DNA of 64,000 nt from Kitasatospora sp. SUK 42 (GTDB lineage: Bacteria; Actinomycetota; Actinomycetes; Streptomycetales; Streptomycetaceae), in contig NZ_LFMD02000005.1 in assembly GCF_015776785.2 (NCBI RefSeq), forward strand, positions 441,053 through 505,052. Direction: 5' to 3'. A program made the position numbers and the translations under genes. This document shows positions 24,557 to 33,682 of this stretch, piece by piece; position 1 is the first letter of the stretch, and every line of letters starts with the position of its first letter. The notes beneath the pieces are model-generated. The model searched no databases and was not told the DNA's origin. It saw only the letters and a list, made by a program, of their open reading frames with translations.

Positions 24557-27448
24557 CTACTCCGGCGGCCGCAGGGCCCGGGCGATCAGCTCCGCCAGGT
24601 GCAGAGCCCTTCGCCCGTCGGCGAGTTGGGCGATCTGGGTGCGGCAGCTGAAGCCGTCCGCCAGCACCACGGTGTCCGGACCGGCCGCCCGCACCTCGGG
24701 CAGCAGGACGCGCTCGGCGATCGCCTCGGACACCTCGAAGTGGCCCTGCTCGAAGCCGAAGTTGCCCGCCAGTCCGCAGCAGCCGGAGTCCAGCACCCGG
24801 TTGTGCAGGCCCAGTCGGGCCTCGACCCGGCGGTCGGCGGCGCTGCCGAGCACCGCGTGCTGGTGGCAGTGGGTCTGGGTGACGGCGTCCAGCGGGACGC
24901 GGGGGAGCGGGGCGTCCGGGGCGTACTCGTCGACGAACTCGGCGAAGGTGCGGGTGCGTTCGGCGAGCGGGCGGCCGTCGGCGCCGAGCAGCCGGGGCAG
25001 GTCCTCGCGCAGGGTGGCGGTGCAGCTGGGGTCCAGGCCGACCACGGGGGTGTCGGCCGGGAGCCCGGTGGCCGTCAGCGTCCGCAGGCTGCGCCGCAAC
25101 ACCCGGCGGGCGGTGCCGAGTTGGCCGGTGGAGTACCAGGTGAGGCCGCAGCACACCGGGCCCGCCGGGAGCCGGACGTCGAAGCCCAGGTGCTCCAGCA
25201 CCTCGACGGCCGAACGCAGCACGCCCGGTTGCAGGTGGTCCGAGAAGGTGTCCGGCCACAGCAGTACGGGCCGGGCGCCCGCCGGGGCCGGGTGCGAGGC
25301 GCGGTGCCGCCGGTACCAGCGGGTGAAGGTCTCGGGCGGGAAGACCGGCAGCACCCGACGCCGGTCGATCCCGCCGAGCCGCTTGAGCAGGGCGCCGGCC
25401 GGCGAGCGGACCAGGGTGTTGGCGGCCCCCGGCGCGAGCGAGACCGCCCGCAGCCACAGCGGCAGCCAGCCCATCGAGTAGTGCGACAGCGGGCGTGGCC
25501 GGTACCGGTAGTGCTGGTACAGGAACTCCGTCTTGTAGGTCGCCATGTCGACGTGCACCGGGCAGTCGCTCGCGCAGCCCTTGCAGCTCAGGCAGAGGTC
25601 CAGCGCCTCCCGGACCTCCTCGGAGCGCCAGCCGTCCGCGATGGCGTCCCCGCGCAGCATCTCGGCGAGCAGCCGGGCCCGGCCCCGGGTGGAGTGCCGC
25701 TCCTCGCCGGTGGCCATGTAGCTGGGGCACATCACCCCGGTGGTCGGGTCCACGCACTTGGCGACGCCCACGCAGCGGTGCACCGCCTTGGTCAGGCTGC
25801 CGTCGTCCTGCGCGTACGGCAGGGCCAGCGGCAGCGGGCGGCGCGGGGCGGTGACGAAGCGCAGGTCGGCGTCGAGCGGGCGCGGATCGACCAGCGCGCC
25901 CGGGTTGAGCAGGTTCTCCGGGTCCCAGATCCGCTTGAACTCACCGAAGAGGTCGATGACTTCGGGCGCGTACATGCGCGGCAGCAGTTCGGAGCGGGCC
26001 TGCCCGTCGCCGTGCTCGCCGGAGAGCGAACCGCCGTACGAGACCGCCAGATCGGCCGCCTGCTCCAGGAACTCCCGGAACACCGGCGCCCCTTGGGGCC
26101 TGTCCAGCGGGAAGTCGATCCGCAGGTGCACGCAGCCGTCGCCGAAGTGCCCGTACGGGACGCCGTGCAGGCCGTGCCGGCGCAGCAGGGCGCGCAGGCC
26201 CCGCAGGTAGTCGCCGAGCCGTTCGGGCGGAACGGCGGAGTCCTCCCAGCCGGGCCAGGCCTCGCCGCCCCCGGGCAGCCGGGTGACGATTCCGGCGCCC
26301 GCCTCCCGGACGGCCCACAGCTGGCGCTGCTCCGCCGGGTCGGTGACCAGGGCGACGGCGGCCGAGGGCTCGCGGCGCACCGCGTCGGCGAGCCGGCGGG
26401 CGGCCTGGTAGGCCTCCACGGGGGTGGCGCCGCCGGTCTCCAGGAACAGCCAGCACTCGCCGGCGGGGAGCCGGTCCAGCGCGGGCGGGCGGGGGCCCGC
26501 CGCGAGCAGTGCGGCGATCAGGTCGGCCGCCATGCCCTCGGCGGTCAGCGGCCCCAGCGGCAGCAGGGCGGGGACGGCGTCGGCGGCGGCGCCCTCGTCG
26601 GGGTAGCCGGCCACCACCAGGGCCCGGGCGGGCGGGTCCTCGACCAGCCGGACGGTGGCGCCGAGCAGCAGGGCGCAGGTGCCCTCGGTGCCGGTGATCG
26701 CCCTGGCCAGGTCGTGGCCCTGCTCGGGCAGCAGCGCGTCCAGCGGGTAGCCGGAGGTGCGGCGCGGCAGCTGCGGCATGCCGCGCCGGATGGTGGCGAG
26801 GTTGCGGTCGGTGAACTCCTGGAGCCGGGTGTGGAGTTGGCCGACGCTCCCGGGTTCGGACCGCAGTCGGGCCCGGTCGGCGGCGGTGAGCGGCCCCCCG
26901 ACGGTCAGCTCGGTGCCGTCCGCGAGCAGCAGCTCCAGCTGCTCGACGTTGTCGGCGGTGCGGCCCCAGGCGAGCGAGTGGGAGCCGCAGGAGTCGTTGC
27001 CGATCATGCCGCCGAGGGTGCAGCGGCTGTGCGTGGACGGGTCCGGGCCGAAGCGCAGCCCGTACGGCCTGGCGGCGCGCTGGAGGTCGTCCAGTACGGT
27101 GCCGGGCTGGACGCGGGCGGTGCGGGCCTCGGGGTCGAGCGCCAGCACCGCGCCGAGGTGGCGGCGGAAGTCCAGCACCACCGCGCCCGGGCCGATCGCC
27201 TGCCCGCCGATGCTGGTGCCGGCGCCGCGCGCCACCACCGGCACCTGGTACTCGCGGCACAGCGCGAGCGCGGTGCGCACGTCGTCCAGGTCGGCGGGCT
27301 TGACCACGCCGAGCGGCAACTGCCGGTAGTTGGAGGCGTCGTGGCTGTAGACGGTCCGTTCGGCGGTGCCGAAGCGGACCTCCCCGCGCAGCACGGCGGC
27401 CAGCTCACGGGCCAGTTCGGCCCCGGGTACGGCGGACGGACGGCTCAC
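24557..27448 (-). CDS. FAD-linked oxidase fused to Fe-S and CCG domains (D-lactate dehydrogenase-like)
   Basis: A 963-residue fusion. Residues ~25-230 hold the FAD-binding PCMH domain (VVARGAGTSIGGQAIG), ~240-520 the FAD-oxidase C domain ending SGEHGDGQARSEL, ~590-660 two 4Fe-4S-type clusters of cysteines (CVGVAKC with CPSYM, and CLSCKGCASDC), and ~700-960 the CCG domains (CCGLTWYSTG and CCGLAGNFG). This is the architecture of quinone-linked D-lactate or D-2-hydroxyacid dehydrogenases that combine GlcD- and GlcF-like parts. GTG at 27448 is chosen for its GGGAGG box 6 nt upstream. The exact substrate is not known. Confidence 0.9.
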   Translation of the reverse strand: MSRPSAVPGAELARELAAVLRGEVRFGTAERTVYSHDASNYRQLPLGVVKPADLDDVRTALALCREYQVPVVARGAGTSIGGQAIGPGAVVLDFRRHLGAVLALDPEARTARVQPGTVLDDLQRAARPYGLRFGPDPSTHSRCTLGGMIGNDSCGSHSLAWGRTADNVEQLELLLADGTELTVGGPLTAADRARLRSEPGSVGQLHTRLQEFTDRNLATIRRGMPQLPRRTSGYPLDALLPEQGHDLARAITGTEGTCALLLGATVRLVEDPPARALVVAGYPDEGAAADAVPALLPLGPLTAEGMAADLIAALLAAGPRPPALDRLPAGECWLFLETGGATPVEAYQAARRLADAVRREPSAAVALVTDPAEQRQLWAVREAGAGIVTRLPGGGEAWPGWEDSAVPPERLGDYLRGLRALLRRHGLHGVPYGHFGDGCVHLRIDFPLDRPQGAPVFREFLEQAADLAVSYGGSLSGEHGDGQARSELLPRMYAPEVIDLFGEFKRIWDPENLLNPGALVDPRPLDADLRFVTAPRRPLPLALPYAQDDGSLTKAVHRCVGVAKCVDPTTGVMCPSYMATGEERHSTRGRARLLAEMLRGDAIADGWRSEEVREALDLCLSCKGCASDCPVHVDMATYKTEFLYQHYRYRPRPLSHYSMGWLPLWLRAVSLAPGAANTLVRSPAGALLKRLGGIDRRRVLPVFPPETFTRWYRRHRASHPAPAGARPVLLWPDTFSDHLQPGVLRSAVEVLEHLGFDVRLPAGPVCCGLTWYSTGQLGTARRVLRRSLRTLTATGLPADTPVVGLDPSCTATLREDLPRLLGADGRPLAERTRTFAEFVDEYAPDAPLPRVPLDAVTQTHCHQHAVLGSAADRRVEARLGLHNRVLDSGCCGLAGNFGFEQGHFEVSEAIAERVLLPEVRAAGPDTVVLADGFSCRTQIAQLADGRRALHLAELIARALRPPE

Positions 27449-27631
27449 CAGGGACCTCCCGGGCGGGTGCGGTGTCGGCTCCGCCGATGATCGCAGGCCC
27501 GGCGCCGCACGGGTACCGGGCACGACGGCGGTACCGCCGACGGGGTGTCGGACGGCACCCCCGGCGGCGCACGGGCGCCCGGCACCCCTGGCGGCGCGGC
27601 GGCACCGGGCACCCTCCCCGGCGGTGGCCGG

Positions 27632-28636
27632 TCACTTCCTCCCGGTGAGCGTGCCGCGCGCGATGTGCGAGAGCTTGGCGACCTCGAACGCCGGGTAGGC
27701 GCCGCCGGCCAGCAGCGAGAACTTGATCCCCTCCCGGCCGGCCGGCTTGCGGTGGCCCGGCGGGAGGAAGCGGCGGTGGTGCTCGGCGGCCCGGTGGAAG
27801 AACTGCGGCCGCTCGGCCCGGGAGACGCAGCCGGCGAGGTCGAAGACGAACAGGTAGTGCCGGATCATCCGCACGAACAGCGCGTCGCGCACCGCGTACA
27901 GGTGCGGCTGGTCCTCCAGCAGCGCGAAGCTGCGCTCGTACTGGTCGAAGAGGTCGAACACGCTGCTGCCCGGGCCGCCGGCCGGGTGGACGGTCTCGCG
28001 GCGGCGCAGCTGGACGCACTCGCGCGGCAGCACGGCGGCCCGCTGCGCGCCGAGCAGCGCGGCGTGCACCACCGGGACCTCCTCGTACCGGCCGTCGGGG
28101 AAGGCGAGCCCCAGCTCCTCCCAGTGGCCGCGGCGGATCAGCCGGTCCCAGATCAGCGGCGGGGCGCCGAACAGCGCGGGCCGGTCGAAGGGGGCGAAGG
28201 CCTCGGGGCCGGCCTCGGCGAGCAGCGCCTCGGCGCCGCCCGGCCAGTCGCGGTCCTTGTGGCGGCGGGAGTGGCCGAACAGCAGCACGTCCACCGGCCC
28301 GGTCTGGGAGAGCCGGTCGGCGAGGGTCTGGAGCGCGTCCCGGGGCAGCAGGTGGTCGGCGTCCAGGAACAGCAGGTAGTCGCCGGAGGCCCGCGTCGCA
28401 CCCGCGTTCCGGCTCACCCCGACCCCGACCGCCGCGTTCAGGCGCAGCACCGACACCCGCGGGTGGCGTGCCGCGTACGCCTCGGCGAGCTCGCCCGCGG
28501 TCTCGGGGGAGCGGTCGGCGACCACGATCACCTCGACGTTCGCCAGGGACTGGGCGAGCAGTGAGTCCAGACAGTCGGAGAGCTGTCCGTGCTGGTCGTA
28601 GGCGGGGAGCACGACACTGATCAGGGGTGAGGGCAT
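27632..28636 (-). CDS. Family 2 glycosyltransferase
   Basis: A 334-residue GT-A enzyme. The nucleotide-sugar domain shows ISVVLPAYDQHGQLSDCLDSLL (residues ~6-27), VIVVADRSPE, and the metal-binding D-x-D as FLDADH (~95-100). The second half, with FDRYE-like helices and a C-terminal basic tail, resembles streptomycete transferases that act on wall glycopolymers (teichoic or teichulosonic acid type). No membrane segment is evident. Donor and acceptor are unknown. It is monocistronic here. Confidence 0.85.
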   Translation of the reverse strand: MPSPLISVVLPAYDQHGQLSDCLDSLLAQSLANVEVIVVADRSPETAGELAEAYAARHPRVSVLRLNAAVGVGVSRNAGATRASGDYLLFLDADHLLPRDALQTLADRLSQTGPVDVLLFGHSRRHKDRDWPGGAEALLAEAGPEAFAPFDRPALFGAPPLIWDRLIRRGHWEELGLAFPDGRYEEVPVVHAALLGAQRAAVLPRECVQLRRRETVHPAGGPGSSVFDLFDQYERSFALLEDQPHLYAVRDALFVRMIRHYLFVFDLAGCVSRAERPQFFHRAAEHHRRFLPPGHRKPAGREGIKFSLLAGGAYPAFEVAKLSHIARGTLTGRK

Positions 28637-28892
28637 GACGCCGGAGCGTAAGAGCGCGGGCGAACGGTGGCAAAGCCGTGACCAGGAGTAATTCCGATCA
28701 ATTGGCGGCAAATCGTACGACCGTGCGCCATATCTTCACGCCGCCTTCCGGACGTGTCCACGCCGTCCGGGAACCCGGCCGCGAACCGGGCCGCGAACCC
28801 GTCCGGGAAGCCGGCCGGAAACGCTCCGGGCCCGCGGCGCGGAGTGCGTCGCGGGCCCGGAGCGGGGGAGTGAACCGGCAGGTCGGGCCGGA

Positions 28893-29534
28893 TCAGTACC
28901 AGTGGTGGTTCTGCCAGAACGCCCAGGCGTCGCAGGGGCTGCCGTAGCGGGTGTTCATGTAGTCCAGGCCCCACTTGATCTGGGTGGCCGGGTTGGTGCG
29001 CCAGTCGGCGCCGGCCGAGGCCATCTTGGTGCCGGGCAGCGCCTGGACCAGGCCGTAGGCGCCGGAGGAGGCGTTGACGGCCTGCGGGTTCCAGCTGCTC
29101 TCGCGGTACACGATGTTGCTGAAGCACTGGAGCTGGCCGGCCGGGACGATCTGCGCGGCGATCTGCTGCGGGGTCCCGGTGAGGCTCGCGCGCTCCTGGG
29201 AGCGGGAGGCGGCGGCGTCGGCCTGGGCCTTGGCGTCCGCCTGGGCCTTCGCCTCGGCCTCGGCCTGGGCGGCGGCCTGGGCCTGCGCCTGGGCGGCGGC
29301 GTCCGCCTCGGCCTGGGCGGCCTGCGCCTGCTGCGTGGTCGGCTCGGCGGCCGTGGTGTCGGCCGGGGCCTGCTCGCCGGCCGGCTTGTCGGCCACCGTC
29401 ACGGCGGCCACGGGGGCGGCCTCGGTGGAGCTGCCGACCTGCGGGATGGCGAGGGCGGCGGTGGCGGCACCGGAGAGCACGAGGGTGGCGACGCCGGTGA
29501 TCAGGGAGTTACGGCGGGCATGGCTGAGCGGCAT
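28893..29534 (-). CDS. Secreted lytic transglycosylase-like cell-wall protein
   Basis: A 213-residue exported protein. Residues 1-30 form a signal peptide ending in an Ala-rich cleavage region. Residues ~60-115 are an Ala/Gln/Glu helix-forming linker with runs of QA, AEA and KAQAD repeats. Residues ~118-213 form the small lysozyme-like domain with ESSWNPQAVNASSGAYGLVQALPGTKM and a final WAFWQNHHWY, as in resuscitation- or sporulation-related wall hydrolases of Streptomyces. The Glu of RESSW is the catalytic candidate. Confidence 0.87.
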   Translation of the reverse strand: MPLSHARRNSLITGVATLVLSGAATAALAIPQVGSSTEAAPVAAVTVADKPAGEQAPADTTAAEPTTQQAQAAQAEADAAAQAQAQAAAQAEAEAKAQADAKAQADAAASRSQERASLTGTPQQIAAQIVPAGQLQCFSNIVYRESSWNPQAVNASSGAYGLVQALPGTKMASAGADWRTNPATQIKWGLDYMNTRYGSPCDAWAFWQNHHWY

Positions 29535-30156
29535 GGAGCGGTCGGTCCTTTTCCGTCGGGAGGCCGTGCCGGTGGCACTGGGCGCGGGGCATCGCGCGAG
29601 CTCCGGGTGAGCGGGGCCCGCACGGCCGTCCGGGACGGCCGTCGCACCCCGGCGGAAGCGGCGGGGCGGCGGGCTGCGCGGCGGACGGGCCGGCCGGCGC
29701 TGCCTGGCGACGGGCCATTCTTGGCAGGGTCGAGGACGGGTGGCAAAGGCGTTCGCTACTACGCGGAGTAGTGGCTTCGGGGCGGCCGGATCGAGGCCCC
29801 GAGGTGGATTTGGTGAAGTTTGTCCGAATTGCGCATCCGGGCGTCGCGGGCGGTCGGCGCCGGGGGTGCGCGAGGGTCGGAAGGCCGGTGGCCTGGGTTC
29901 TTCAGGCCGGTCGCGGTGGCGGACGGCGCGGTGCCGCCCCGGCCGGGGCGGCCGGTCGGCCGGTGCGGCGGGGGCGACCACTATCGAGGGCCGTAGACGT
30001 GGAACCCCCTGTGGGCGGCCTCACACGTCCGCCGGGCCGACGTCGACGCACCGTGACCGCGCGGTCGCCGTCCAGGGCGCCGTCCGGCGGCCGCCGGGCA
30101 GCGGTCCGGTGGCGGACACGGCGGCGGTGGACGCAATGGCAGTGGGCACAACGGCA
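29535..30156. other. Long intergenic region upstream of the lytic protein gene
   Basis: More than 600 bp without a credible gene. It contains the inverted pair CTACT-ACGCGG-AGTAG (29756-29771) and an AT-richer patch at 29810-29835, possible promoter and 5' leader of the lytic protein gene. I looked for the c-di-AMP riboswitch that precedes many wall hydrolase genes in Streptomyces but did not see its conserved segments. Confidence 0.4.
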
Positions 30157-30194
30157 CCGGGCCCGGGAGCCTCCGCAACGGCTCCCGGGCCCGG
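30157..30194 (-). terminator. Terminator hairpin after the permease gene
   Basis: A perfect 15-bp stem (30157-30171 with 30180-30194) and an 8-nt loop, 24 bp beyond the permease stop. Confidence 0.75.
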
Positions 30195-30217
30195 CCCTGT
30201 CGGGCGGTGCGGGCGGG

Positions 30218-31660
30218 TCAGGACCCCGCCACCGCCACCGCCGCCCGCCGCCGTCGGCCCACCACGGCCGACGCCGCCAGCACGATCGCCGCGGCAGCCA
30301 GCGACAGGTACATCTGCTTGCGCCCGTCGGCGTCGGTGAACATGTACGCCACCACGAACCCGATCATGCCGATGGCCGTCCAGGTCAGGTAGGGGTACAG
30401 CCACATCCGGACGGTCAGCCGCTCGGGCATCTCGCGCTCGATGATCCTGCGCATCCGCAGCTGGGAGAAGCAGATCACCAGCCAGACGAACAGCGCGACC
30501 GCTCCGGAGGAGTTGAGCAGGAAGGCGAACACGGTGTCCGGAGAGGTGTAGTTGAAGAAGACGGCGACGAAGCCGACGACCACCGAGGCGAGGATGGCCG
30601 CCCGCGGCACGCCCCGGGAGGTCACGCTCGCGAAGACCTTCGGCGCGTCCCCGCGCTGGCCGAGCGAGAAGGCCATCCGGGAGGCGGTGTACATGCCCGA
30701 GTTGAGGCAGGACAGCACGGCCGTCAGCACGATCACGTTCATCACCTGGCCCGCGTGGGGGATGCCCACGTGGTCCAGCACCGCCACGTACGGGCTGTCC
30801 TTGACCGCGGAGGAGTTCCACGGCAGCAGGGTGACCACCAGCAGGATCGAGCCCAGGTAGAAGATCCCGATCCGCCAGATCACGCTGTTGGTGGCCTTGC
30901 TGACCGCCTTCTCCGGGTCCTCCGACTCGCCGGCCGCGAGCGTGACGATCTCGCTGCCCATGAAGGCGAACACCACGGTCAGCATGCCGGTGAACACCGC
31001 CCCCACCCCGTGCGGCAGGAAGCCGCCCTGGCCGGTCAGGTTGGTGGCGCCGACCGCGTGGGTGCCCGGCATCAGGCCGAAGGCGGCGAGGGTGCCGATC
31101 ACCAGGAACGCGGCGATCGCGACCACCTTGATCCCGGCGAACCAGAACTCGAACTCGCCGTAGGAGGCGACGGAGAACAGGTTGGTGGCGGTCAGCACCG
31201 CCATCACTATCAGCGCCCACCCCCACTGCGGCACTCCGGGCACCCAGCCGTTGAGGATCTTGGCACCGGCCGTCGCCTCGACCGCGAGCACCACGACCCA
31301 GAAGAACCAGTACAGCCAGCCGATGGTGAAGCCGGCCCAGCGGCCCAGCGCGCGGTCCGCGTACGCGGAGAACGACCCGCTCTGCGGGTCGGCCGCCGCC
31401 ATCTCGCCGAGCATTCGCATCACCAGCACGACCAGCACGCCCGCCATCGCGTAGGAGAGCAGGATGCCCGGGCCGGTGGTCGCGATGCCCGCGCCCGATC
31501 CGACGAACAGCCCGGCGCCGATCACGCCGCCGATGGCGATCATCGACAGGTGCCGGTTCTTGAGCCCGGCCTTCAGGTGGCCGTCGCCACCGTGTGCGAT
31601 CGGGCTGGACTGGTGGGGGACCGGGGTGGATACCGCGGGCCTGGTGGTGTCCGCACTCAT
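30218..31660 (-). CDS. Amino acid permease (APC superfamily, AAT family)
   Basis: A 480-residue transporter with 12 membrane segments. The first carries the consensus MIAIGGVIGAGLFVGSG, and the amphipathic signature ESEDPEKAVSKATNSVIWRI is present near residue 240. These features place it with GABA/proline/aromatic amino acid proton symporters (GabP/ProY/AnsP-like). ATG at 31660 gives the usual N-terminal cytosolic tail, although its RBS is weak. The substrate cannot be assigned. An SSADH gene lies 2 kb away on the same strand, which would suit GABA uptake, but this is only suggestive. Confidence 0.9.
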   Translation of the reverse strand: MSADTTRPAVSTPVPHQSSPIAHGGDGHLKAGLKNRHLSMIAIGGVIGAGLFVGSGAGIATTGPGILLSYAMAGVLVVLVMRMLGEMAAADPQSGSFSAYADRALGRWAGFTIGWLYWFFWVVVLAVEATAGAKILNGWVPGVPQWGWALIVMAVLTATNLFSVASYGEFEFWFAGIKVVAIAAFLVIGTLAAFGLMPGTHAVGATNLTGQGGFLPHGVGAVFTGMLTVVFAFMGSEIVTLAAGESEDPEKAVSKATNSVIWRIGIFYLGSILLVVTLLPWNSSAVKDSPYVAVLDHVGIPHAGQVMNVIVLTAVLSCLNSGMYTASRMAFSLGQRGDAPKVFASVTSRGVPRAAILASVVVGFVAVFFNYTSPDTVFAFLLNSSGAVALFVWLVICFSQLRMRRIIEREMPERLTVRMWLYPYLTWTAIGMIGFVVAYMFTDADGRKQMYLSLAAAAIVLAASAVVGRRRRAAVAVAGS

Positions 31661-31750
31661 CAAGGGTGCCCTGTGCCTTTCCCGCGCGGCATGACCCTCG
31701 ACTCGTCTCGCCGAAGGGTGGGGGACGGACCGCGCATTGCGGTGCAACGT

Positions 31751-31782
31751 AACTTCTCCGCCCGGCTATCGGAACAGAAGTT
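31751..31782. promoter_or_regulatory. Inverted repeat AACTTCT...AGAAGTT upstream of the permease
   Basis: Seven-bp arms 18 bp apart, about 90 bp upstream of the permease start, in a locally AT-rich stretch. A candidate operator; regulator unknown. Confidence 0.4.
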
Positions 31783-31900
31783 CGGTAAATGTTCGCTAAC
31801 CGGACAGGAAACCGCAGGTCAGAGGGGTTGAAAAAGGTTCCGGAAACCTCAAATCTGACGCATCGTCAGTATGGCGAAGATCGGATTCCGCACCAGGGGA

Positions 31901-32155
31901 TCAGAGTTCACACAGTTCGAGCACGATGATCTCTGGTCGCACGTCGAACGATTCGGGGGCGAGCCGGGCGGCCAGGATCCGCGGAATGTCGCTCTCCCGC
32001 GAGTACCCGGGCACCACGGTGACCTCCTCCCGGCGCACCCCGGGTTCGCCGCGCACGGTGTAGACCACCCGGTAGGTGGTCCGATCCGGTGGCGGCGCAC
32101 GATCCGGACCGCGGGTGTGACGGCTGTCCCCCCGGCTCCGGACGGTCATCCGCAT
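31901..32155 (-). CDS. Small conserved protein, function unknown
   Basis: An 84-residue protein with ATG at 32155 directly behind a GAGGAGG box. The N-terminal 25 residues are basic. The rest is a compact mixed alpha/beta sequence (TYRVVYTVRGEPGV, REEVTVVPGY, DIPRILAARL, VRPEIIVLELCEL). It has no signal peptide or membrane segment. It is divergent from ku. The pattern resembles small streptomycete proteins of unknown role. Confidence 0.65.
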   Translation of the reverse strand: MRMTVRSRGDSRHTRGPDRAPPPDRTTYRVVYTVRGEPGVRREEVTVVPGYSRESDIPRILAARLAPESFDVRPEIIVLELCEL

Positions 32156-32312
32156 CGACCTCCTCGGCCCATTGTGAGCGCGGTGTGGCCGATCGGCGCA
32201 AACCCGGGCACAGTGGGACTCTCGGGGCAATCCTCGGAGCACCCCCGAACGTTCTCGACGCCGGTCACGTCGGCGCAGGCCACGTCCCCGGCGCAGGTTC
32301 AGGAGCGACCCC

Positions 32313-33299
32313 ATGCAGACCACCTGGAAGGGGACGATCAGCTTCGGGCTGGTCAGCATCCCCGTCCACCTGTACTCCGCGACCCAGGAGCACGACGTCC
32401 CGCTGCACCAGGTGCACGCCAAGGACGGCGGACGGGTCCGGATGAGGCGGTACTGCGAGCGGGAGGAGAGGGAGGTCCCGTACGCCGAGATCGCCAAGGG
32501 CTACGAGTCGCCCGACGGCCGCACCGTCACGCTCACCGACGAGGACCTCGCCGACCTGCCGCTGCCCAGCAAGAAGATCATCGACGTGCTGGCCTTCGTG
32601 GAGGCGGACGAGATCGACCCGCTGATGTTCTCCAAGGCCTACTACGTGGGCGTGGCCGACAAGGCCGCCGCCAAGCCGTACGCGCTGCTGCGGGACGCGC
32701 TGGTCGAGTCCGGGCGGATCGCGGTCACCAAGATCGCGCTGCGCACCCGGGAGTCGCCGGCCGTGCTGCGGGTGCACGACGGGACGCTCGTGCTCCAGAC
32801 CTGCATCTGGCCCGACGAGGTCCGCCCGGCGGCCGGGATCGCGCCCGAGGAGGACGTCACCGTCCGGCCTCAGGAGCTGAAGATGGCGCGCTCGCTGATG
32901 GACACCCTCTCCGAGGACTTCGACCTCGCCCAACTGCACGACGACTACCAGCAGGCGCTGCAACAGGTGATCACCGCCCGGCTGGAGGGCGTCGAGGTCC
33001 CTCACGAGGAGGAGCCCGGCGAGGCGCCGGACAACGTGATCGACCTGATGGAGGCGCTGCGCAGCAGCCTCAAGCAGGCCAGGGGCGGGCGGGCGCGGGG
33101 CGCCGGGGCCGGGCCCGAAGCCGAGGCCGAGGAGGAGCCCGCGCCCCACAGGCGCGCCGCGGCGAAGAAGAGCTCCGCGGCCGGCGGGAAGCCGGCCGCG
33201 CCGAAGGCCGCCGCATCGAAGGCCTCCGCGTCGAAGGCTGTCGGCGCGGCGAAGAAGACCACCACCCGAAAGCCCTCGGCTCCGCGCAGGGCCTCCTGA
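32313..33299 (+). CDS. ku: Non-homologous end-joining protein Ku
   Basis: A 328-residue protein that binds DNA ends as a homodimer and recruits ligase D. The Ku core (residues 1-~255) begins MQTTWKGTISFGLVSIPVHLYSAT and includes EVPYAEIAKGYE, KAYYVG, and the C-terminal ELKMARSLMDTLSEDFD. Residues ~260-328 form a Lys/Ala-rich tail that resembles the DNA-binding extensions of actinobacterial Ku. No ligD gene lies in the window; streptomycetes often carry several ku and ligD genes at separate sites. Confidence 0.95.
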   Translation: MQTTWKGTISFGLVSIPVHLYSATQEHDVPLHQVHAKDGGRVRMRRYCEREEREVPYAEIAKGYESPDGRTVTLTDEDLADLPLPSKKIIDVLAFVEADEIDPLMFSKAYYVGVADKAAAKPYALLRDALVESGRIAVTKIALRTRESPAVLRVHDGTLVLQTCIWPDEVRPAAGIAPEEDVTVRPQELKMARSLMDTLSEDFDLAQLHDDYQQALQQVITARLEGVEVPHEEEPGEAPDNVIDLMEALRSSLKQARGGRARGAGAGPEAEAEEEPAPHRRAAAKKSSAAGGKPAAPKAAASKASASKAVGAAKKTTTRKPSAPRRAS

Positions 33300-33348
33300 C
33301 CCCGCGGGCCGAGCCCTCCCTCCCGTCCAGCATTGGAGGCGATCCCCG

Positions 33349-33633
33349 ATGGACCTGCTGACCTACAAGGAACTCGAAACCGCCCCCGACACCCCGCCGA
33401 AGGCCCGGGGCTTCGGGCACCGGGCCTGGCACTGGCTGCTCAGCCTCAGCCCCACCGTGGTGACCTTCATGATCGCGCTCTCGATCGGCCTGTGCATGGT
33501 CGCCGTCCAGGTGAGCCTGCTGCCGGTCCTGGTGCCGATGGCGGTCTTCTGGGGCCTGACCCTCATCGCCATCGTCGGCGTCGTCGCCCGCTGGCTGACG
33601 CCCGGCCCGGGCAGACACCGGATGGCGTCCTGA
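33349..33633 (+). CDS. Small two-helix membrane protein downstream of ku
   Basis: A 94-residue protein with membrane segments at ~36-55 (VVTFMIALSIGLCMVAVQVS) and ~58-80. The ends are polar and basic. It lies 49 bp after ku and may be co-transcribed. No named family recognised. Confidence 0.65.
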   Translation: MDLLTYKELETAPDTPPKARGFGHRAWHWLLSLSPTVVTFMIALSIGLCMVAVQVSLLPVLVPMAVFWGLTLIAIVGVVARWLTPGPGRHRMAS

Positions 33634-33682
33634 CCGGGCCGGGGTGAGCGCGGATCCGGGGTGAGCGCGGATCCGGGAGGGC

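Noticed and set aside
29535..29990. Possible c-di-AMP (ydaO) riboswitch before the lytic protein gene
   Set aside because: Expected from related Streptomyces wall hydrolase genes, but the conserved GGGG/AGGT and pseudoknot segments could not be found on the minus strand.
30085..30160. Gly-rich peptide-coding frame (G-G-H-G-G-G-G-R-N-G type)
   Set aside because: No start codon with RBS and no family match; it is a by-product of GGC/GGT-rich sequence before a terminator.
29740..30339. Small plus-strand ORFs in the long gap before the permease
   Set aside because: Arg/Gly-rich, no RBS, overlap with the permease terminator; not credible genes.
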